Positions 34,768 through 44,883 are shown, counted from the first letter of the stretch. The stretch is DNA of 64,000 nt from Novosphingobium sp. CECT 9465 (GCF_920987055.1 NZ_CAKLBX010000001.1:3644501-3708500), one strand, 5' to 3'. Numbers and translations are program-made. Notes: generated by a model not told the origin, from the letters alone.

Positions 34768-35151
34768 TCAGGTGTTTTCCAGTTCCACCGCCATCAGATC
34801 CCAGACCTTGTTGATCCCCTCCAACGGGCGCACCATCATCTTGAAGTCGACGATCCGCCCCTCCAGATCGAAGCGGATCAGATCGATGCCATTCACTTTC
34901 ACCCCGTCTATCTCGCACTCGAATTCCAGGCACGTCTCCGGCCCGTCGACCAGCTCGCGCACATAACGGAAAGTGCCATTGCCGAAGACCTGGCCCACTG
35001 CCGTCAGGTACATCAGCACCTTCTCGCGTCCGGCCTGCGGGGTGTGGGCCACCGGTGAATGAAACACCGCATCATCGGCGACCAGTTCATCCAGAAGAGC
35101 TGGATCGCTGCCCAACATATAGCGGTGCCACGCTGCCAGTCCCAGTTTCAT
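34768..35151 (-). CDS. NTF2/SnoaL-like fold protein
   Basis: 127 aa with the NTF2-like pattern: N-terminal helices AAWHRYMLGSDPALLDELVADDAVFHSPV, then beta-strands ending in GRIVDFKMMVRPLEGINKV. Such small cone-shaped proteins include isomerases and binding proteins; no catalytic residues diagnostic of one activity are seen. Convergent with rpoZ. Confidence 0.8.
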   Translation of the reverse strand: MKLGLAAWHRYMLGSDPALLDELVADDAVFHSPVAHTPQAGREKVLMYLTAVGQVFGNGTFRYVRELVDGPETCLEFECEIDGVKVNGIDLIRFDLEGRIVDFKMMVRPLEGINKVWDLMAVELENT

Positions 35152-35234
35152 GCCACGTCTCCCGTCAGGTTGGTGATCGAACAGTGGAGCAAGGCAGGCG
35201 GCGCGGCATTGATCCGGCGCAACCCGTCCGTGCG

Positions 35235-35933
35235 TTATCCCAGATAGCGGGCGAAGAAATCACGCGTCCGGCGATCAGCCAGTTCCGCGCCCTGTTCATC
35301 GCGGCGCTTTCCCATTTCCGCCGCGAACCCGTGGTCCAAGCCCGCGTAATCATGCAGCGTGACCTTCGGATGGGGGTCGAGCGCGGCATGGATCGCCGCC
35401 TGTGCCTCTGCACTGACAAGATGGTCCGCGGTAGGAATGTGCAGCATCAACGGATTGGCGATCGCGTGCGATTCGCCCAGCATCTGGTCGATCATCACGC
35501 CATAATAGCCCACCGAAGCATCGATATCGGTACGGGTCGCCGTCATATAGGCCATCCGCCCGCCAAGGCAGAAGCCGACCAGCCCGACCTTCGATATCCC
35601 TTCATAGTCCCGCAGAAAGCGAATCGCCGCCTCGATATCCTGCACGCCCTTGTCAGGATCATATTGCCCGAAATATCCGAATGCCTCTTCCATCTGCTCC
35701 GGCACGTCCGGGTCCAGTTCGACGCCAGGCGCAAACCGCCAGAAGATATCCGGCGCCAATGCCATATAGCCAAGATCGGCCCAGACCTTGCACTTGTGAC
35801 GGATACCGGGATTTACACCGAAAATTTCGGGCACGACGATGATCGCCGCGCGGATCGGTCCTTCCGGCACGGCAAGATATCCCGGAATTTCGCCTTCATC
35901 GTGCATCGCTGCAAACGTGATATTCTCGCCCAT
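35235..35933 (-). CDS. Dienelactone hydrolase family protein
   Basis: 232-aa alpha/beta hydrolase. The catalytic triad is visible: Cys in GLVGFCLGGRMAY (about 120), Asp in IPTADHLVS and His in AGLDHGFA, as in dienelactone hydrolases. VVPEIFGVNPGIR near residue 35 is the family's conserved N-terminal block. Real substrate unknown; many relatives are general carboxylester hydrolases. It lies 83 bp downstream of nothing obvious and is divergent from the DUF6489-type gene. Confidence 0.88.
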   Translation of the reverse strand: MGENITFAAMHDEGEIPGYLAVPEGPIRAAIIVVPEIFGVNPGIRHKCKVWADLGYMALAPDIFWRFAPGVELDPDVPEQMEEAFGYFGQYDPDKGVQDIEAAIRFLRDYEGISKVGLVGFCLGGRMAYMTATRTDIDASVGYYGVMIDQMLGESHAIANPLMLHIPTADHLVSAEAQAAIHAALDPHPKVTLHDYAGLDHGFAAEMGKRRDEQGAELADRRTRDFFARYLG

Positions 35934-36050
35934 GATCGCTCATCCTGTGCACTGGTATCTTTGGTCTGATGCCATGTTGGCCCCGACCGTGGACTTTGCC
36001 AAGCTTGCATGACACTGTTGCCTCAACGACGATTGGTGAAGGATGCTCCC

Positions 36051-36305
36051 ATGAAAATGACGGTGGAAGTCGATTGTACCCCGGAAGAAGCGCGCCGCTT
36101 TCTCGGCCTTCCCGATGTTTCCAAGGCCAATGAGCTGTATGTCGACAACATCGCCAAGGCGATGCAGGGCGTGACCAGCATCGAACAGTTGCAGGGCTAT
36201 ATCAAGCAGGTCGCACCGATGGGGGAAATGGGCCTCAAGCTTTTCCAGCAGGTTATGGAACAGGGCGGCATGGGGGCATTCACCGGAAAGAAACCGAAGG
36301 CCTGA
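36051..36305 (+). CDS. DUF6489-like small protein
   Basis: 84-aa protein: MKMTVEVDCTPEEARRFLGLP, a middle helix IAKAMQGVTSIEQLQGYIKQVAPMG, and a Met/Gly-rich end. Conserved small proteins of this type occur in sphingomonads just upstream of mnmE; function unknown, but the phasin-like helical pattern is noticeable. ATG 36051 follows GAAGGA (36038-36043). Confidence 0.72.
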   Translation: MKMTVEVDCTPEEARRFLGLPDVSKANELYVDNIAKAMQGVTSIEQLQGYIKQVAPMGEMGLKLFQQVMEQGGMGAFTGKKPKA

Positions 36306-36336
36306 CGCGCGCCGGATGATCCTGTAGGGGGAGGCC

Positions 36337-37632
36337 GTGACCGACACGATATTTGCCTTGTCCTCTGGCCAGCCCCCCGCCGGAATTGCGGTGATCCGCA
36401 TCAGCGGATCGCAATCCGGGTCCGCACTCGAAGCGCTCGCGCGGAAGCTTCCGCCCCCGCGCCGCGCCACTCTCGCCACACTGCGCGATCCGCAGGATAA
36501 CACCCTGCTGGATCGGACCGTGATCCTGTGGCTTCCGGGGCCGGGCACCGCCACGGGCGAAGACAGCGCCGAACTGCATCTCCACGGCGGCCGCGCAGTC
36601 GTCGCGGCCGTCGAATCCGCCCTCGCGAAAGTTCCCGGCTTGCGCCGCGCCCAGCCTGGCGAATTCACCCGCCGCGCCTTTGCCCATGGCCGGATAGACC
36701 TCGCCGAAGCCGAGGGTCTTGCCGATCTGCTCTCTGCCGAAACCGAACTGCAACGCCGCGCGGCTCTCGCCATGGCCGATGGTGCGCTCTCGCGCGAGGT
36801 GGCCCGATGGCGCGATGCCTTGCTGCACTTGTCGGCAAGGCTCGAAGCAGCGCTCGACTTTTCGGACGAAGATGATGTCGGAGAAGGGGAGTCGGCACTG
36901 CCCAGCGGCTTCACAGCAGACTGCACCGCGCTTCTGCATGACCTTGAATCATGGCTGTCCCGCCCCCGCGCCGAACCCTTGAAAGAGGGCTTTCGCGTCG
37001 TCCTCGCCGGGCCGCCCAACGCGGGCAAGTCCACCTTGTTCAATGCGCTCGTCGATCACGAGGCCGCGATCACCGCCGCTGAGCCGGGCACCACGCGCGA
37101 TGTCCTGACGCATTCCTGCGCGCTCGACGGCATCGCGTTCACGTTCGTTGACACCGCCGGACTGCGCGATGAAGGAGCTGGCGAGATCGAGCGCATCGGC
37201 ATCGCCCGCGCCCGCGCCGCAGCAGAGCGCGCGGACCTGATCCTCTGGCTCGGCCCCGAAGGACAGGGACCGCACGGACGCCCGCTCTGGGAAATTGCCG
37301 CGCAATGCGATGCGCCGCATGCACCGGCCAAGTCCAACGGCCTGCGCCTTTCCGCTCACACGGGCGAGGGCATGGCCCCGTTCCGCGAAGCCCTTGTGGC
37401 TTACGCGCGCAACGCACTCCCCGCTCCCGGCGAAGCAGCCCTCAACCAGCGCCAGCATGCCCTGCTTTCCGACGTCGCCTCCGCGCTTGCCGACAGTTGC
37501 GCCCACACCGATCCACTGCTCGCCGCCGAACACCTCCGGCTCGCCCGCCGCGCGCTCGATGCGCTCGTCGGTCGCACCGGCACCGAAGACATGCTCGACG
37601 CCCTGTTCGGCCGCTTCTGCATCGGCAAGTGA
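36337..37632 (+). CDS. mnmE: tRNA uridine-5-carboxymethylaminomethyl GTPase MnmE
   Basis: GTPase subunit of the complex that makes cmnm5U34 in tRNAs. 431 aa with an N-terminal tetrahydrofolate domain (1-115), helical domain, inserted G domain and C-terminal FCIGK with the catalytic Cys (428). G1 GPPNAGKST, G2 GTTRD and G3 DTAG are intact. A canonical G4 (N/TKxD) is not seen; the corresponding stretch after WEIAAQCDA is degenerate and the domain is short. GTG start at 36337. The partner mnmG follows after a 94-bp gap containing a parS site. Confidence 0.94.
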   Translation: MTDTIFALSSGQPPAGIAVIRISGSQSGSALEALARKLPPPRRATLATLRDPQDNTLLDRTVILWLPGPGTATGEDSAELHLHGGRAVVAAVESALAKVPGLRRAQPGEFTRRAFAHGRIDLAEAEGLADLLSAETELQRRAALAMADGALSREVARWRDALLHLSARLEAALDFSDEDDVGEGESALPSGFTADCTALLHDLESWLSRPRAEPLKEGFRVVLAGPPNAGKSTLFNALVDHEAAITAAEPGTTRDVLTHSCALDGIAFTFVDTAGLRDEGAGEIERIGIARARAAAERADLILWLGPEGQGPHGRPLWEIAAQCDAPHAPAKSNGLRLSAHTGEGMAPFREALVAYARNALPAPGEAALNQRQHALLSDVASALADSCAHTDPLLAAEHLRLARRALDALVGRTGTEDMLDALFGRFCIGK

Positions 37633-37652
37633 ACATCCATCTTCACGCACAA

Positions 37653-37668
37653 TGTTCCACGTGAAACA
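37653..37668. promoter_or_regulatory. parS site (between mnmE and mnmG)
   Basis: TGTTCCACGTGAAACA matches the ParB-binding consensus TGTTTCACGTGAAACA at 15 of 16 positions. It is intergenic, about 2.6 kb from parA. Confidence 0.9.
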
Positions 37669-37726
37669 CTGCCTGCCACCAATCCAAATCTTTGACGCGA
37701 ATCTCCAACTCGCGTAACGCGGCCCC

Positions 37727-39574
37727 ATGCACCAGTTCGACATCATAGTGGTCGGCGGCGGGCACGCCGGCGTTGAGGCAGCGAGTGTTGCTGCACGGAT
37801 GGGCGCGCGCACCGCGCTGGTCTCGTTCGATCCGCAAACCATTGGCGCGATGAGTTGCAATCCGGCCATAGGTGGATTGGGGAAGGGGCACCTCGTGCGC
37901 GAGGTTGACGCCTTTGACGGTCTTATCGCCCGCGCTGCCGATGCGGGCGCAATTCACTACCGCATGCTCAACCGTTCGAAGGGCAGCGCCGTACAGGGAC
38001 CGCGCGTCCAGGCCGATCGCAAGCGCTTCAAGGCCGCGATCCAGCAGATGATTACCGCCCAGCCGAACCTTACCGTGATTGGCGGGGAAGCGGCGGCGCT
38101 GCGGCTTCATGGCAGCACGGTCACAGGTCTCGATCTGGCAGACGGCACCGCCCTGCATGCCAAAGCCGTGGTCCTGTGCACCGGCACGTTCCTTGGCGGG
38201 CGCCTGTTCCGGGGCGAAGAACGGATGGAAGGTGGCCGCATTGGCGAAGATGCCGCCCATCGGCTCGCCGGGCAATTGCGCGACGCCGATCTGCCGATGG
38301 CGCGGCTCAAGACCGGTACGCCCCCGCGCATCGATGGCCGCACCATCGATTGGGCGCGCCTGCCCGAACAACCAAGCGATGCCGAACCGTGGACCATGTC
38401 GCCACTCAACACCACGCGCCCGCTGCCGCAAGTGTTCTGCGCCATCGCCCGCACCAATGCGCGGACTCACGACATAATCCGCAGCGGACTTGACCAATCG
38501 CCGCTGTTCACAGGCGCGATCGACGCGCTCGGCCCGCGCTATTGTCCGTCGATTGAGGACAAAATCCATCGTTTTGGCGACCGTGATGGCCATCAGGTCT
38601 TCCTAGAACCGGAAGGGCTGGATGACCGGACAGTCTATCCCAACGGCATCTCCACCTCGCTCCCCACCGATATCCAGATTGCCATGGTGCGGTCAATGGA
38701 GGGTCTGGAGCAGGCGGAGATCACTGTGCCCGGCTATGCCGTGGAATACGATCACATCGATCCACGCGCCTTGCGCCGCAGTCTTGAAGTGAAGGCCATG
38801 CCCGGCCTTTATTGCGCGGGCCAGATCAACGGCACGACAGGCTATGAAGAAGCGGCGGCACAAGGCCTGGTCGCCGGAATGTCAGCAGCTGCCGTCGTTC
38901 TGGGGCGGGAGGCGCCAGACCTCGATCGCGCCAACAGCTACATGGCGGTGATGATCGATGACCTGACCCTGCACGGCGTGAGCGAGCCATACCGCATGCT
39001 CACCGCCCGCGCGGAATACCGGCTGCGCCTGCGCGCCAACAACGCGTCCACACGCCTGACCCCGCTTGGCCTCGCCGTCGGCTGCATCGGCGATCACCGT
39101 CGCGAATGGTTCGAACAGCGCAGCGCAGCCCGTGCCATGCTTGAAGCATCGCTCCAACAGGAAGCGACATCGACCGAACTCAACCGTCACGGCATTGCCG
39201 TTCGAACGGAAGGGACGCGCCGTCCGCTGACCGGATGGCTGCGCTTCCCTGAAGTCTCCCTTGCCAGCCTTCGGTCGTGGATTGGGGAAGGGGAGATCGA
39301 TCCGCTGCTTGCCGAGGAGGTTGAGGAGGATGCGGCCTACGCCCCCTATCTTGCCCGGCAAGACGCCGAACTGCGCGATCTGCGCGCGTCTGACTCTGTA
39401 CCGCTGGGCGACGGGTTCCCGTTTGCGGATATCCCCGGCCTGTCGCGCGAAATGGTCGAGCGCCTTGAAAAGGCCCAGCCTGATACGCTTGCCGCCGCCG
39501 GACGCATTGCGGGAATTACCCCCGCTGCGCTCGCCAGTCTGCTGGTCCATGCCCGCCGCAGGGTTGCCGCATGA
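37727..39574 (+). CDS. mnmG: tRNA uridine-5-carboxymethylaminomethyl enzyme MnmG
   Basis: FAD- and NADH-dependent partner of MnmE, 615 aa. The dinucleotide motif GGGHAG is at residues 10-15, followed by [20 protein letters not shown], and the [17 protein letters not shown] block of the GidA family. The C-terminal helical tRNA-binding region is complete. Its stop overlaps the rsmG start by four bases. Confidence 0.97.
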   Translation: MHQFDIIVVGGGHAGVEAASVAARMGARTALVSFDPQTIGAMSCNPAIGGLGKGHLVREVDAFDGLIARAADAGAIHYRMLNRSKGSAVQGPRVQADRKRFKAAIQQMITAQPNLTVIGGEAAALRLHGSTVTGLDLADGTALHAKAVVLCTGTFLGGRLFRGEERMEGGRIGEDAAHRLAGQLRDADLPMARLKTGTPPRIDGRTIDWARLPEQPSDAEPWTMSPLNTTRPLPQVFCAIARTNARTHDIIRSGLDQSPLFTGAIDALGPRYCPSIEDKIHRFGDRDGHQVFLEPEGLDDRTVYPNGISTSLPTDIQIAMVRSMEGLEQAEITVPGYAVEYDHIDPRALRRSLEVKAMPGLYCAGQINGTTGYEEAAAQGLVAGMSAAAVVLGREAPDLDRANSYMAVMIDDLTLHGVSEPYRMLTARAEYRLRLRANNASTRLTPLGLAVGCIGDHRREWFEQRSAARAMLEASLQQEATSTELNRHGIAVRTEGTRRPLTGWLRFPEVSLASLRSWIGEGEIDPLLAEEVEEDAAYAPYLARQDAELRDLRASDSVPLGDGFPFADIPGLSREMVERLEKAQPDTLAAAGRIAGITPAALASLLVHARRRVAA

Positions 39575-40254
39575 CCATCGCCACCGAAGCTGAGGCCCAG
39601 GGCTGGCTTCGCGATATCCTGGGTGCGGACGATGCAGGCATGGCACGACTTTCCCAATTGATCGATCTGCTGTTGGAGGAAAACGAACGCCAGAACCTTG
39701 TCGCGCGGGGCACGCTGCCACATGTCTGGCAACGCCACATTGTCGACTCCGCACAGCTCCTTGATGTTTCACGTGGAACATTGCCGCAAGGGGAATGGAT
39801 CGATCTTGGCACGGGGGCAGGCTTTCCCGGCCTGGTGATCGCCGCGCTTCAACCCGAACGTCATGTCAAACTGGTGGACTCGCGTCGCTTGCGCACTGAA
39901 TGGCTGCAACGCGCTGTCGATGCGCTGAGCCTTTCCAATGCCGAAGTCATTCTCGCGCGCGTGGAAGACTTGCCAACAAGCGCTCACGCGGTGATCTCTG
40001 CGAGGGCATTTGCCCCATTGGACAAACTCGTGACGCTTTCTGCCCGGTTTTCCACACCGGACACGCTTTGGCTGTTGCCCAAAGGGGCCGGCGCACAGCA
40101 TGAACTGGATGTGCTTCCCGAATCATGGCGCCATGTGTTTCACGTGGAACAATCGTTGACCGATCCCGGAGCCGGGATCATCGTTGGTCGCTTGCTGGAA
40201 GGGAAGCCTGCCGCTGTCGCGTCCCGATCCACGAAAAAGGCCAGGCGTTCATGA
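39571..40254 (+). CDS. rsmG: 16S rRNA (guanine-527-N7)-methyltransferase
   Basis: SAM-dependent methyltransferase of 227 aa. The RsmG N-terminal helix [11 protein letters not shown] and motif [15 protein letters not shown] (about 83-96) are present, then [12 protein letters not shown] and the [12 protein letters not shown] block. Two parS sites are embedded in its coding sequence, encoding VSRGT and FHVEQ in two different frames relative to the motif. It overlaps mnmG upstream and parA downstream (ATGA at 40251), forming one tight operon. Confidence 0.95.
   Translation: MTIATEAEAQGWLRDILGADDAGMARLSQLIDLLLEENERQNLVARGTLPHVWQRHIVDSAQLLDVSRGTLPQGEWIDLGTGAGFPGLVIAALQPERHVKLVDSRRLRTEWLQRAVDALSLSNAEVILARVEDLPTSAHAVISARAFAPLDKLVTLSARFSTPDTLWLLPKGAGAQHELDVLPESWRHVFHVEQSLTDPGAGIIVGRLLEGKPAAVASRSTKKARRS
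39765..39780. promoter_or_regulatory. parS site inside rsmG (first)
   Basis: TGTTTCACGTGGAACA: 15 of 16 positions match the ParB consensus; located within codons for DVSRGT. Confidence 0.9.
40136..40151. promoter_or_regulatory. parS site inside rsmG (second)
   Basis: TGTTTCACGTGGAACA, the same 16-mer as at 39765, here 100 bp before the parA start and encoding VFHVEQ. Its closeness to parA could also influence par operon transcription. Confidence 0.9.
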
Positions 40255-41027
40255 TTACTATCGCGGTCGCAAATCAGAAGGGTGGGGTGGGCAAGACCAC
40301 CACGGCGATCAATATTGCCACCGCCCTTGCAGCAACGGGCTGGAAAACCTTGCTGATCGATCTCGATCCGCAGGGCAACTGCTCGACCGGCATCGGCATT
40401 TCAGCAGCAGAGCGCGAGCGTTCATCCTATGATTTGCTGATCGATCAGGCGCGCGTGTCCGACTGTCTGATGCCGACGCGCATTCCCAACCTCGATATTG
40501 TACCTGCCACGGTCGATCTCTCCGGGGCCGAGGTGGAACTGGTGACGGTCGAGGACCGCACCCATCGCCTGCAAAAAGTGCTCGCCGAAGATACCGGGCA
40601 CGAAATCTGCCTGATCGATTGCCCCCCTTCGCTCGGCCTGCTCACGCTCAACGCGCTGACTGCAGCCGATTCGATTCTGGTCCCCTTGCAGTGTGAATTC
40701 TTCGCGCTCGAAGGATTGAGCCAGCTTCTGCAAACGGTCGAGCGTGTGCAGGAACGCTTCAACGCCGATCTCGGCATTCTCGGCATCGTGCTGACCATGT
40801 TCGATCGACGTAATCGCCTGACCGATCAGGTGGCTGACGACGTGCGCTCATGCCTGCGTGATCTGGTGTTCGATGCCGTGATTCCGCGCAACGTGCGCCT
40901 GTCCGAAGCGCCCAGCCATGGGCTTCCGGCGCTGATCTATGACCATGCCTGCCCAGGATCGCAGGCCTACATGAAACTGGCGCGCGAGTTGATTGCGCGC
41001 CTGCCCGAACGGAGGATTGCGGCATGA
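40251..41027 (+). CDS. parA: Chromosome partitioning ATPase ParA
   Basis: 258-aa deviant-Walker ATPase that moves ParB-bound origins. Walker A KGGVGKTT is at residues 10-17, A' DLDPQGN near 40-46, and CLIDCPPSLG is Walker B. No N-terminal HTH, as in chromosomal Soj/ParA. ATG 40251 overlaps the rsmG stop; the stop overlaps parB by four bases. Confidence 0.96.
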   Translation: MITIAVANQKGGVGKTTTAINIATALAATGWKTLLIDLDPQGNCSTGIGISAAERERSSYDLLIDQARVSDCLMPTRIPNLDIVPATVDLSGAEVELVTVEDRTHRLQKVLAEDTGHEICLIDCPPSLGLLTLNALTAADSILVPLQCEFFALEGLSQLLQTVERVQERFNADLGILGIVLTMFDRRNRLTDQVADDVRSCLRDLVFDAVIPRNVRLSEAPSHGLPALIYDHACPGSQAYMKLARELIARLPERRIAA

Positions 41028-41965
41028 GCGGCGAGGATGCAGTGAAAACGCAGGTCCCCGCGCGACGGTCCGGTCTTGGCCGCGGTCTTGGCGCGTTGAT
41101 GGGTGAGGTTCGCCGCGAAGAACCGCTTTCCCGCGTCTCGGTATCAGGGAGTGACGGTGTGCGCGATGGCGGCCTCGCCATGCTTGCCGTCGCCGCGATC
41201 GAACCGCATCCCGAACAACCGCGCCGCCATTTTGATGAAGAGGCGCTGGAAGAGCTGGCGCAATCGATCGCTGCACGCGGCGTGATCCAGCCAGTCATCG
41301 TCCGCCCGCTTGGTGGCAATCGCTATCAGCTTGTTGCGGGTGAGCGGCGATGGCGTGCGGCGCAGATCGCGCAAGTGCACGAGATTCCCGCCATTGTCCG
41401 CAAGCTGGACGAGCGCGAAGTCGCAGCGCTGGCCCTGATCGAAAACCTGCAACGCCAGGATCTCAATCCGGTTGAAGAAGCGCGGGCTTATCAAAGGCTT
41501 GCCGACAGCGAAGGCCTGACTCAGCAGGAAATCGCCAAGTTCGTCGACAAATCGCGCAGTCATGTCGCCAACATGATGCGCCTGCTTGGCCTGCCCGATG
41601 ATGTGCTCGATATGGTGGTGCGCGATGAATTGTCGATGGGTCACGCCCGCGCGCTGATCAACGCGCCCGATCCCACCGGACTTGCGCGCGATGCCGCTGC
41701 CAAGGGGCTTTCGGTGCGCGATGTTGAAAAGCTGGCGCGCAAGGCCAGTCGCCCGGAATCAGGCAGGCGGCAGGCGAGGGCGGCCAAGGACCCGTTCGGC
41801 CAGGCAGACATCGCTGCAATCCAGCAGCATCTCGAAGATTTTCTCGGCCTGAAGGTGACCATTGCTGCCGACGCCGACCCGACGACTGGCGCGGTCACGA
41901 TTCGCTACAAGACCCTCGATCAGCTTGACCTGATCTGTCAGCGCCTGACCGGGGGTGAGTTCTGA
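41024..41965 (+). CDS. parB: Chromosome partitioning protein ParB
   Basis: 313-aa parS-binding CTP switch protein. The CTP-binding GERRWRAAQ box (about 105-113) and ENLQRQDLNPVEEARAYQRL are followed by the HTH TQQEIAKFVDKSRSHVANMMRLL (about 165-188) that reads parS. The C-terminal dimerisation domain ends at TGGEF. It acts on the parS sites spread from 37653 to 46708. Confidence 0.96.
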   Translation: MSGEDAVKTQVPARRSGLGRGLGALMGEVRREEPLSRVSVSGSDGVRDGGLAMLAVAAIEPHPEQPRRHFDEEALEELAQSIAARGVIQPVIVRPLGGNRYQLVAGERRWRAAQIAQVHEIPAIVRKLDEREVAALALIENLQRQDLNPVEEARAYQRLADSEGLTQQEIAKFVDKSRSHVANMMRLLGLPDDVLDMVVRDELSMGHARALINAPDPTGLARDAAAKGLSVRDVEKLARKASRPESGRRQARAAKDPFGQADIAAIQQHLEDFLGLKVTIAADADPTTGAVTIRYKTLDQLDLICQRLTGGEF

Positions 41966-41990
41966 CCGGACAGGTGCCGAAGTCCCTGTC

Positions 41991-42695
41991 TCACCCGGTA
42001 TAGACGCGCTTTTCCTTGATCCGCTTGGTCGGTGCGCGGCGCGGGGCCGAGCGGCGGCGCACCGGCACATCCACCCAGCGTTCGGTCACGACCGTGGTTT
42101 CCACGCAGGGCTTCTGCGGCGGAAGCATCACCGGAACCATGACATAACCATAGGGCGCATAGCCGCCAGGCGCACCATAGCCGTAGGAACCTTGCGCCTG
42201 TACCGATCGGGCATAATCGTCGCACTCACGGCGCAAGTCGCGGTCTTCGGCCTTGTCGATCGCGGTCCCCGCAATAGCGCCAACTGCTGCCCCGGCAACC
42301 GTGCCGAGTGTACGATTGCCGTCTGCCACGCGATTGCCGATCACGCCGCCGACAAGACCTCCAAGCAAGGCCCCGCCAATGCCCTTGTCGCCATAGACCT
42401 TGCGACAGCGCTCTTCCATCTCCGCCCAGCGCGGATCGGGAGCAGGGTAAGCCTGTTGCGGGTAGGCCTGCTGCGGGTAGGCATAAGGCTGCGCCATCAC
42501 CGTGGTCGGCCAGGGCGCGCCGACCATCGGCGGGTAATAGATCGGACCCTGACCGTAGGCCTGATTGCCATAAGTCTGGCCATGATGCGCGGCCTTCGGT
42601 CCATGGCGATCGTTCGCCAATGCGGGCGAGGCTGCGAGAGTAGCGACAACCAGCACGGCGCTAGTTAATCCAAAAAGGCTCATGCGGCGAAGCAT
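41991..42695 (-). CDS. Glycine-zipper 2TM-domain envelope protein
   Basis: 234 aa. Signal peptide SLFGLTSAVLVVATLAASPALA with cleavage near residue 27; a Tyr/Pro/Gln-rich stretch (YPQQAYPQQAYP repeats, about 70-85); then the glycine zipper GALLGGLVGGVIGNRVADGNRTLGT...GAIAGTAID (about 107-150), which inserts in the outer membrane in SlyB/Rick_17kDa-like proteins; basic C-terminus. Exact role unknown. Convergent with parB. Confidence 0.82.
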   Translation of the reverse strand: MLRRMSLFGLTSAVLVVATLAASPALANDRHGPKAAHHGQTYGNQAYGQGPIYYPPMVGAPWPTTVMAQPYAYPQQAYPQQAYPAPDPRWAEMEERCRKVYGDKGIGGALLGGLVGGVIGNRVADGNRTLGTVAGAAVGAIAGTAIDKAEDRDLRRECDDYARSVQAQGSYGYGAPGGYAPYGYVMVPVMLPPQKPCVETTVVTERWVDVPVRRRSAPRRAPTKRIKEKRVYTG

Positions 42696-42823
42696 TGCGG
42701 TATCCCCCTGGGGACCGGCGCAAGCTTGCGCCAGTTGTTAACCGCAAACTTACCATTGCAAGCCGCAGGAATCCAAGGGCGGCGGGCAACGGAGTCATAC
42801 GCTGTCCCGAATCGGGTCAGGAA

Positions 42824-43306
42824 TCAGATACGCGCGGCAATTGCCCCGGCCAGCGCCTCGATGCCCCGCGCATCCTCCTCCGCAAATCGGGCGGGGGAGG
42901 GGCTGTCGAGATCGATCACGGCGATCACTCGCCCATCGCGCAGCACCGGCACCACCAGTTCCGAACGGCTCTGCGCATCGCAGGCAATGTGCCCCGGAAA
43001 AGCGTGAACATCGGGCACCAGTTGCGTCTCGCCGGTTGCAGCCGCCGCTCCGCACACCCCCTGGTTCAGCGCGATACGGATGCAGGCGGGCTTGCCGATG
43101 AACGGGCCAAGGACCAGTTCACCTTCAACCAAGCGATAGAAGCCCGCCCAGTTGAGATCGGGCAGGAATTGCCAGATCAGTGCAGCCACATTGGCCATGT
43201 TGGCAATGCCATCAGGCTCGCCGTCGGTCAGGGCACATGCCGCTTCGAGCAGATCGGCATGGCATTCGGCCATGCTCTGGCCGTGCGTCGGGGAAAAGCT
43301 GAACAT
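42824..43306 (-). CDS. msrC: Free methionine-(R)-sulfoxide reductase (GAF domain)
   Basis: 160-aa single GAF-domain enzyme reducing free Met-R-SO. The NWAGFYRL block and the three catalytic cysteines of the fRMsr type are visible: Cys in GKPACIRI (about 77), Cys in QGVCGAA (about 87) and Cys in HIACDAQSRSELVVP (about 111). This second sulfoxide reductase complements msrA at 22621. ATG 43306. Confidence 0.9.
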   Translation of the reverse strand: MFSFSPTHGQSMAECHADLLEAACALTDGEPDGIANMANVAALIWQFLPDLNWAGFYRLVEGELVLGPFIGKPACIRIALNQGVCGAAAATGETQLVPDVHAFPGHIACDAQSRSELVVPVLRDGRVIAVIDLDSPSPARFAEEDARGIEALAGAIAARI

Positions 43307-43390
43307 GGCGAATGCCTTACCGCAAAATCCGCGAAATCCATACCTTCTGGGGCATTGCCCTTGCCGCGCACCGGGCATAGATTCAAATCC

Positions 43391-44851
43391 ATGAACCTGA
43401 TCAAGAAAATCCTGATCGCGCTGGTCGTGATCGTCGCCATCATCGGTGCTTACATCGCCTGGTCCGTGCGCGGTCCATCCGCACAATTCACGCTGGATGA
43501 AACAACCGGAACGCGCCCCAAGCTGGCCGACCCGGACGAACAGACCATCCCGACCATCCGCACCGCAGATCCCATCGGCTGGAAAGATGGCGAAACGCCC
43601 GTGGCGGCGCAGGGCCTGCAAGTCACCCGCTTTGCCGATAAGCTGGATCATCCGCGCACCGTGGTCGTCCTGTCCAACGGCGATGTGCTGGTGGCCGAAA
43701 CCAATTCTCCCCCACGCCAGGGTGGCGGCATCACCGGCGCGGTGATGGGCTATCTGTTCCGCAAGGTGGGCGCGGGCGGACCTTCGCCGAACAAGATCGT
43801 GCTGCTGCGCGATGGCAATGGCGATGGCACGGCCGAACAGCGCTTCACGCTGGACCATCCCGCACTGGCATCGCCGTTCGGCATGGTCTTGCGCGAAGGG
43901 CGCCTGCTCGTCGCCAATCACGACGCCGTGCTCTCGTTCCCCTATGAACTGGGCCAGACGACACTTTCGGGTACGCCCGAAAAGCTGGTGGACCTTCCCG
44001 GTGGCGGCAATCACTGGGCGCGCAACCTCATTCTCAGCCCCGATGGCAACCTGCTTTACATCACGGTCGGGTCGGCCTCGAACATCGCCGAAGGGGGCAT
44101 CGAGGCGGAGAAGGGCCGTGCGACGATTCACGAATATGATTTCACCAAGAAGCGCCTTCGCGAATTTGCCGGGGGCCTTCGCAATCCCAACGGCCTCGAC
44201 TGGAACCCCAACAGCGAGGAATTGTGGACCACCGTGAACGAGCGCGACATGCTCGGCCCCGATCTCGTTCCCGATTACCTGACCAACGTGCCCTTCGGCG
44301 CAAACTATGGCTGGCCGTGGGCCTACTGGAAAAAGAACATCGACTGGCGCGTCGAAGCACCGATGCCGCGATACCTGATGGAATATGTGCGCAAGCCCGA
44401 ATACGCGCTCGGCGCACACGTCGCCCCGCTGGGCCTCGCCTTCGCCAAGGGCGGCAACCGCATGGGCGCAAAGTTTGCCAGCGGCGCCTTCGTGGCGCGG
44501 CATGGTTCGTGGAACCGCCGTCCACTGGCGGGCTACGATGTCGTCTTCGTCGGCTTCGATGAACGCGGCAACGTGCTGAAGCAGCGGCCGCTCCCGGTCC
44601 TGACGGGCTTCCTCACTGACGATGAGAAAGCCCGCGGACGCCCCACCTGGGTCGCCTTCGCCAATGATGGTGCGCTGCTGGTCAGCGACGATACGGGCGG
44701 CGTGATCTGGCGCGTGATCGCTCCGGGTGCACAACCGGCAGCAGCGCCCGTTGCCTTGCCAAAGCGGGTTGCACCGCCGCAGCCCAAGGGCACCGGACGC
44801 TACATCATGAAGCCCAACGCCGAATCAGACCTGGTGAAGCCCAAGCCCTGA
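43391..44851 (+). CDS. PQQ-dependent sugar (sorbosone-type) dehydrogenase, membrane-anchored
   Basis: 486-aa beta-propeller dehydrogenase. An N-terminal anchor (IKKILIALVVIVAIIGAYIAW, about 4-23) puts the catalytic domain in the periplasm. Propeller segments include DHPRTVVVLSNGDVLVAETN, GNHWARNLILSPDGNLLYITVGS (Arg/His region near PQQ) and AGGLRNPNGLDWNP, which match the soluble-glucose/sorbosone dehydrogenase family. PQQ synthesis genes are not in the window, so the cofactor may be scavenged or made elsewhere. Confidence 0.88.
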   Translation: MNLIKKILIALVVIVAIIGAYIAWSVRGPSAQFTLDETTGTRPKLADPDEQTIPTIRTADPIGWKDGETPVAAQGLQVTRFADKLDHPRTVVVLSNGDVLVAETNSPPRQGGGITGAVMGYLFRKVGAGGPSPNKIVLLRDGNGDGTAEQRFTLDHPALASPFGMVLREGRLLVANHDAVLSFPYELGQTTLSGTPEKLVDLPGGGNHWARNLILSPDGNLLYITVGSASNIAEGGIEAEKGRATIHEYDFTKKRLREFAGGLRNPNGLDWNPNSEELWTTVNERDMLGPDLVPDYLTNVPFGANYGWPWAYWKKNIDWRVEAPMPRYLMEYVRKPEYALGAHVAPLGLAFAKGGNRMGAKFASGAFVARHGSWNRRPLAGYDVVFVGFDERGNVLKQRPLPVLTGFLTDDEKARGRPTWVAFANDGALLVSDDTGGVIWRVIAPGAQPAAAPVALPKRVAPPQPKGTGRYIMKPNAESDLVKPKP

Positions 44852-44883
44852 CCTGCAAATCTGGCTGGAAGGGGCCGGGTCGC

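Noticed and set aside
42824..44734. Long minus-strand frame that would fuse the GAF-domain protein to 470 upstream codons
   Set aside because: The extra part is antisense to the PQQ-type dehydrogenase; the GAF protein starts naturally at 43306.
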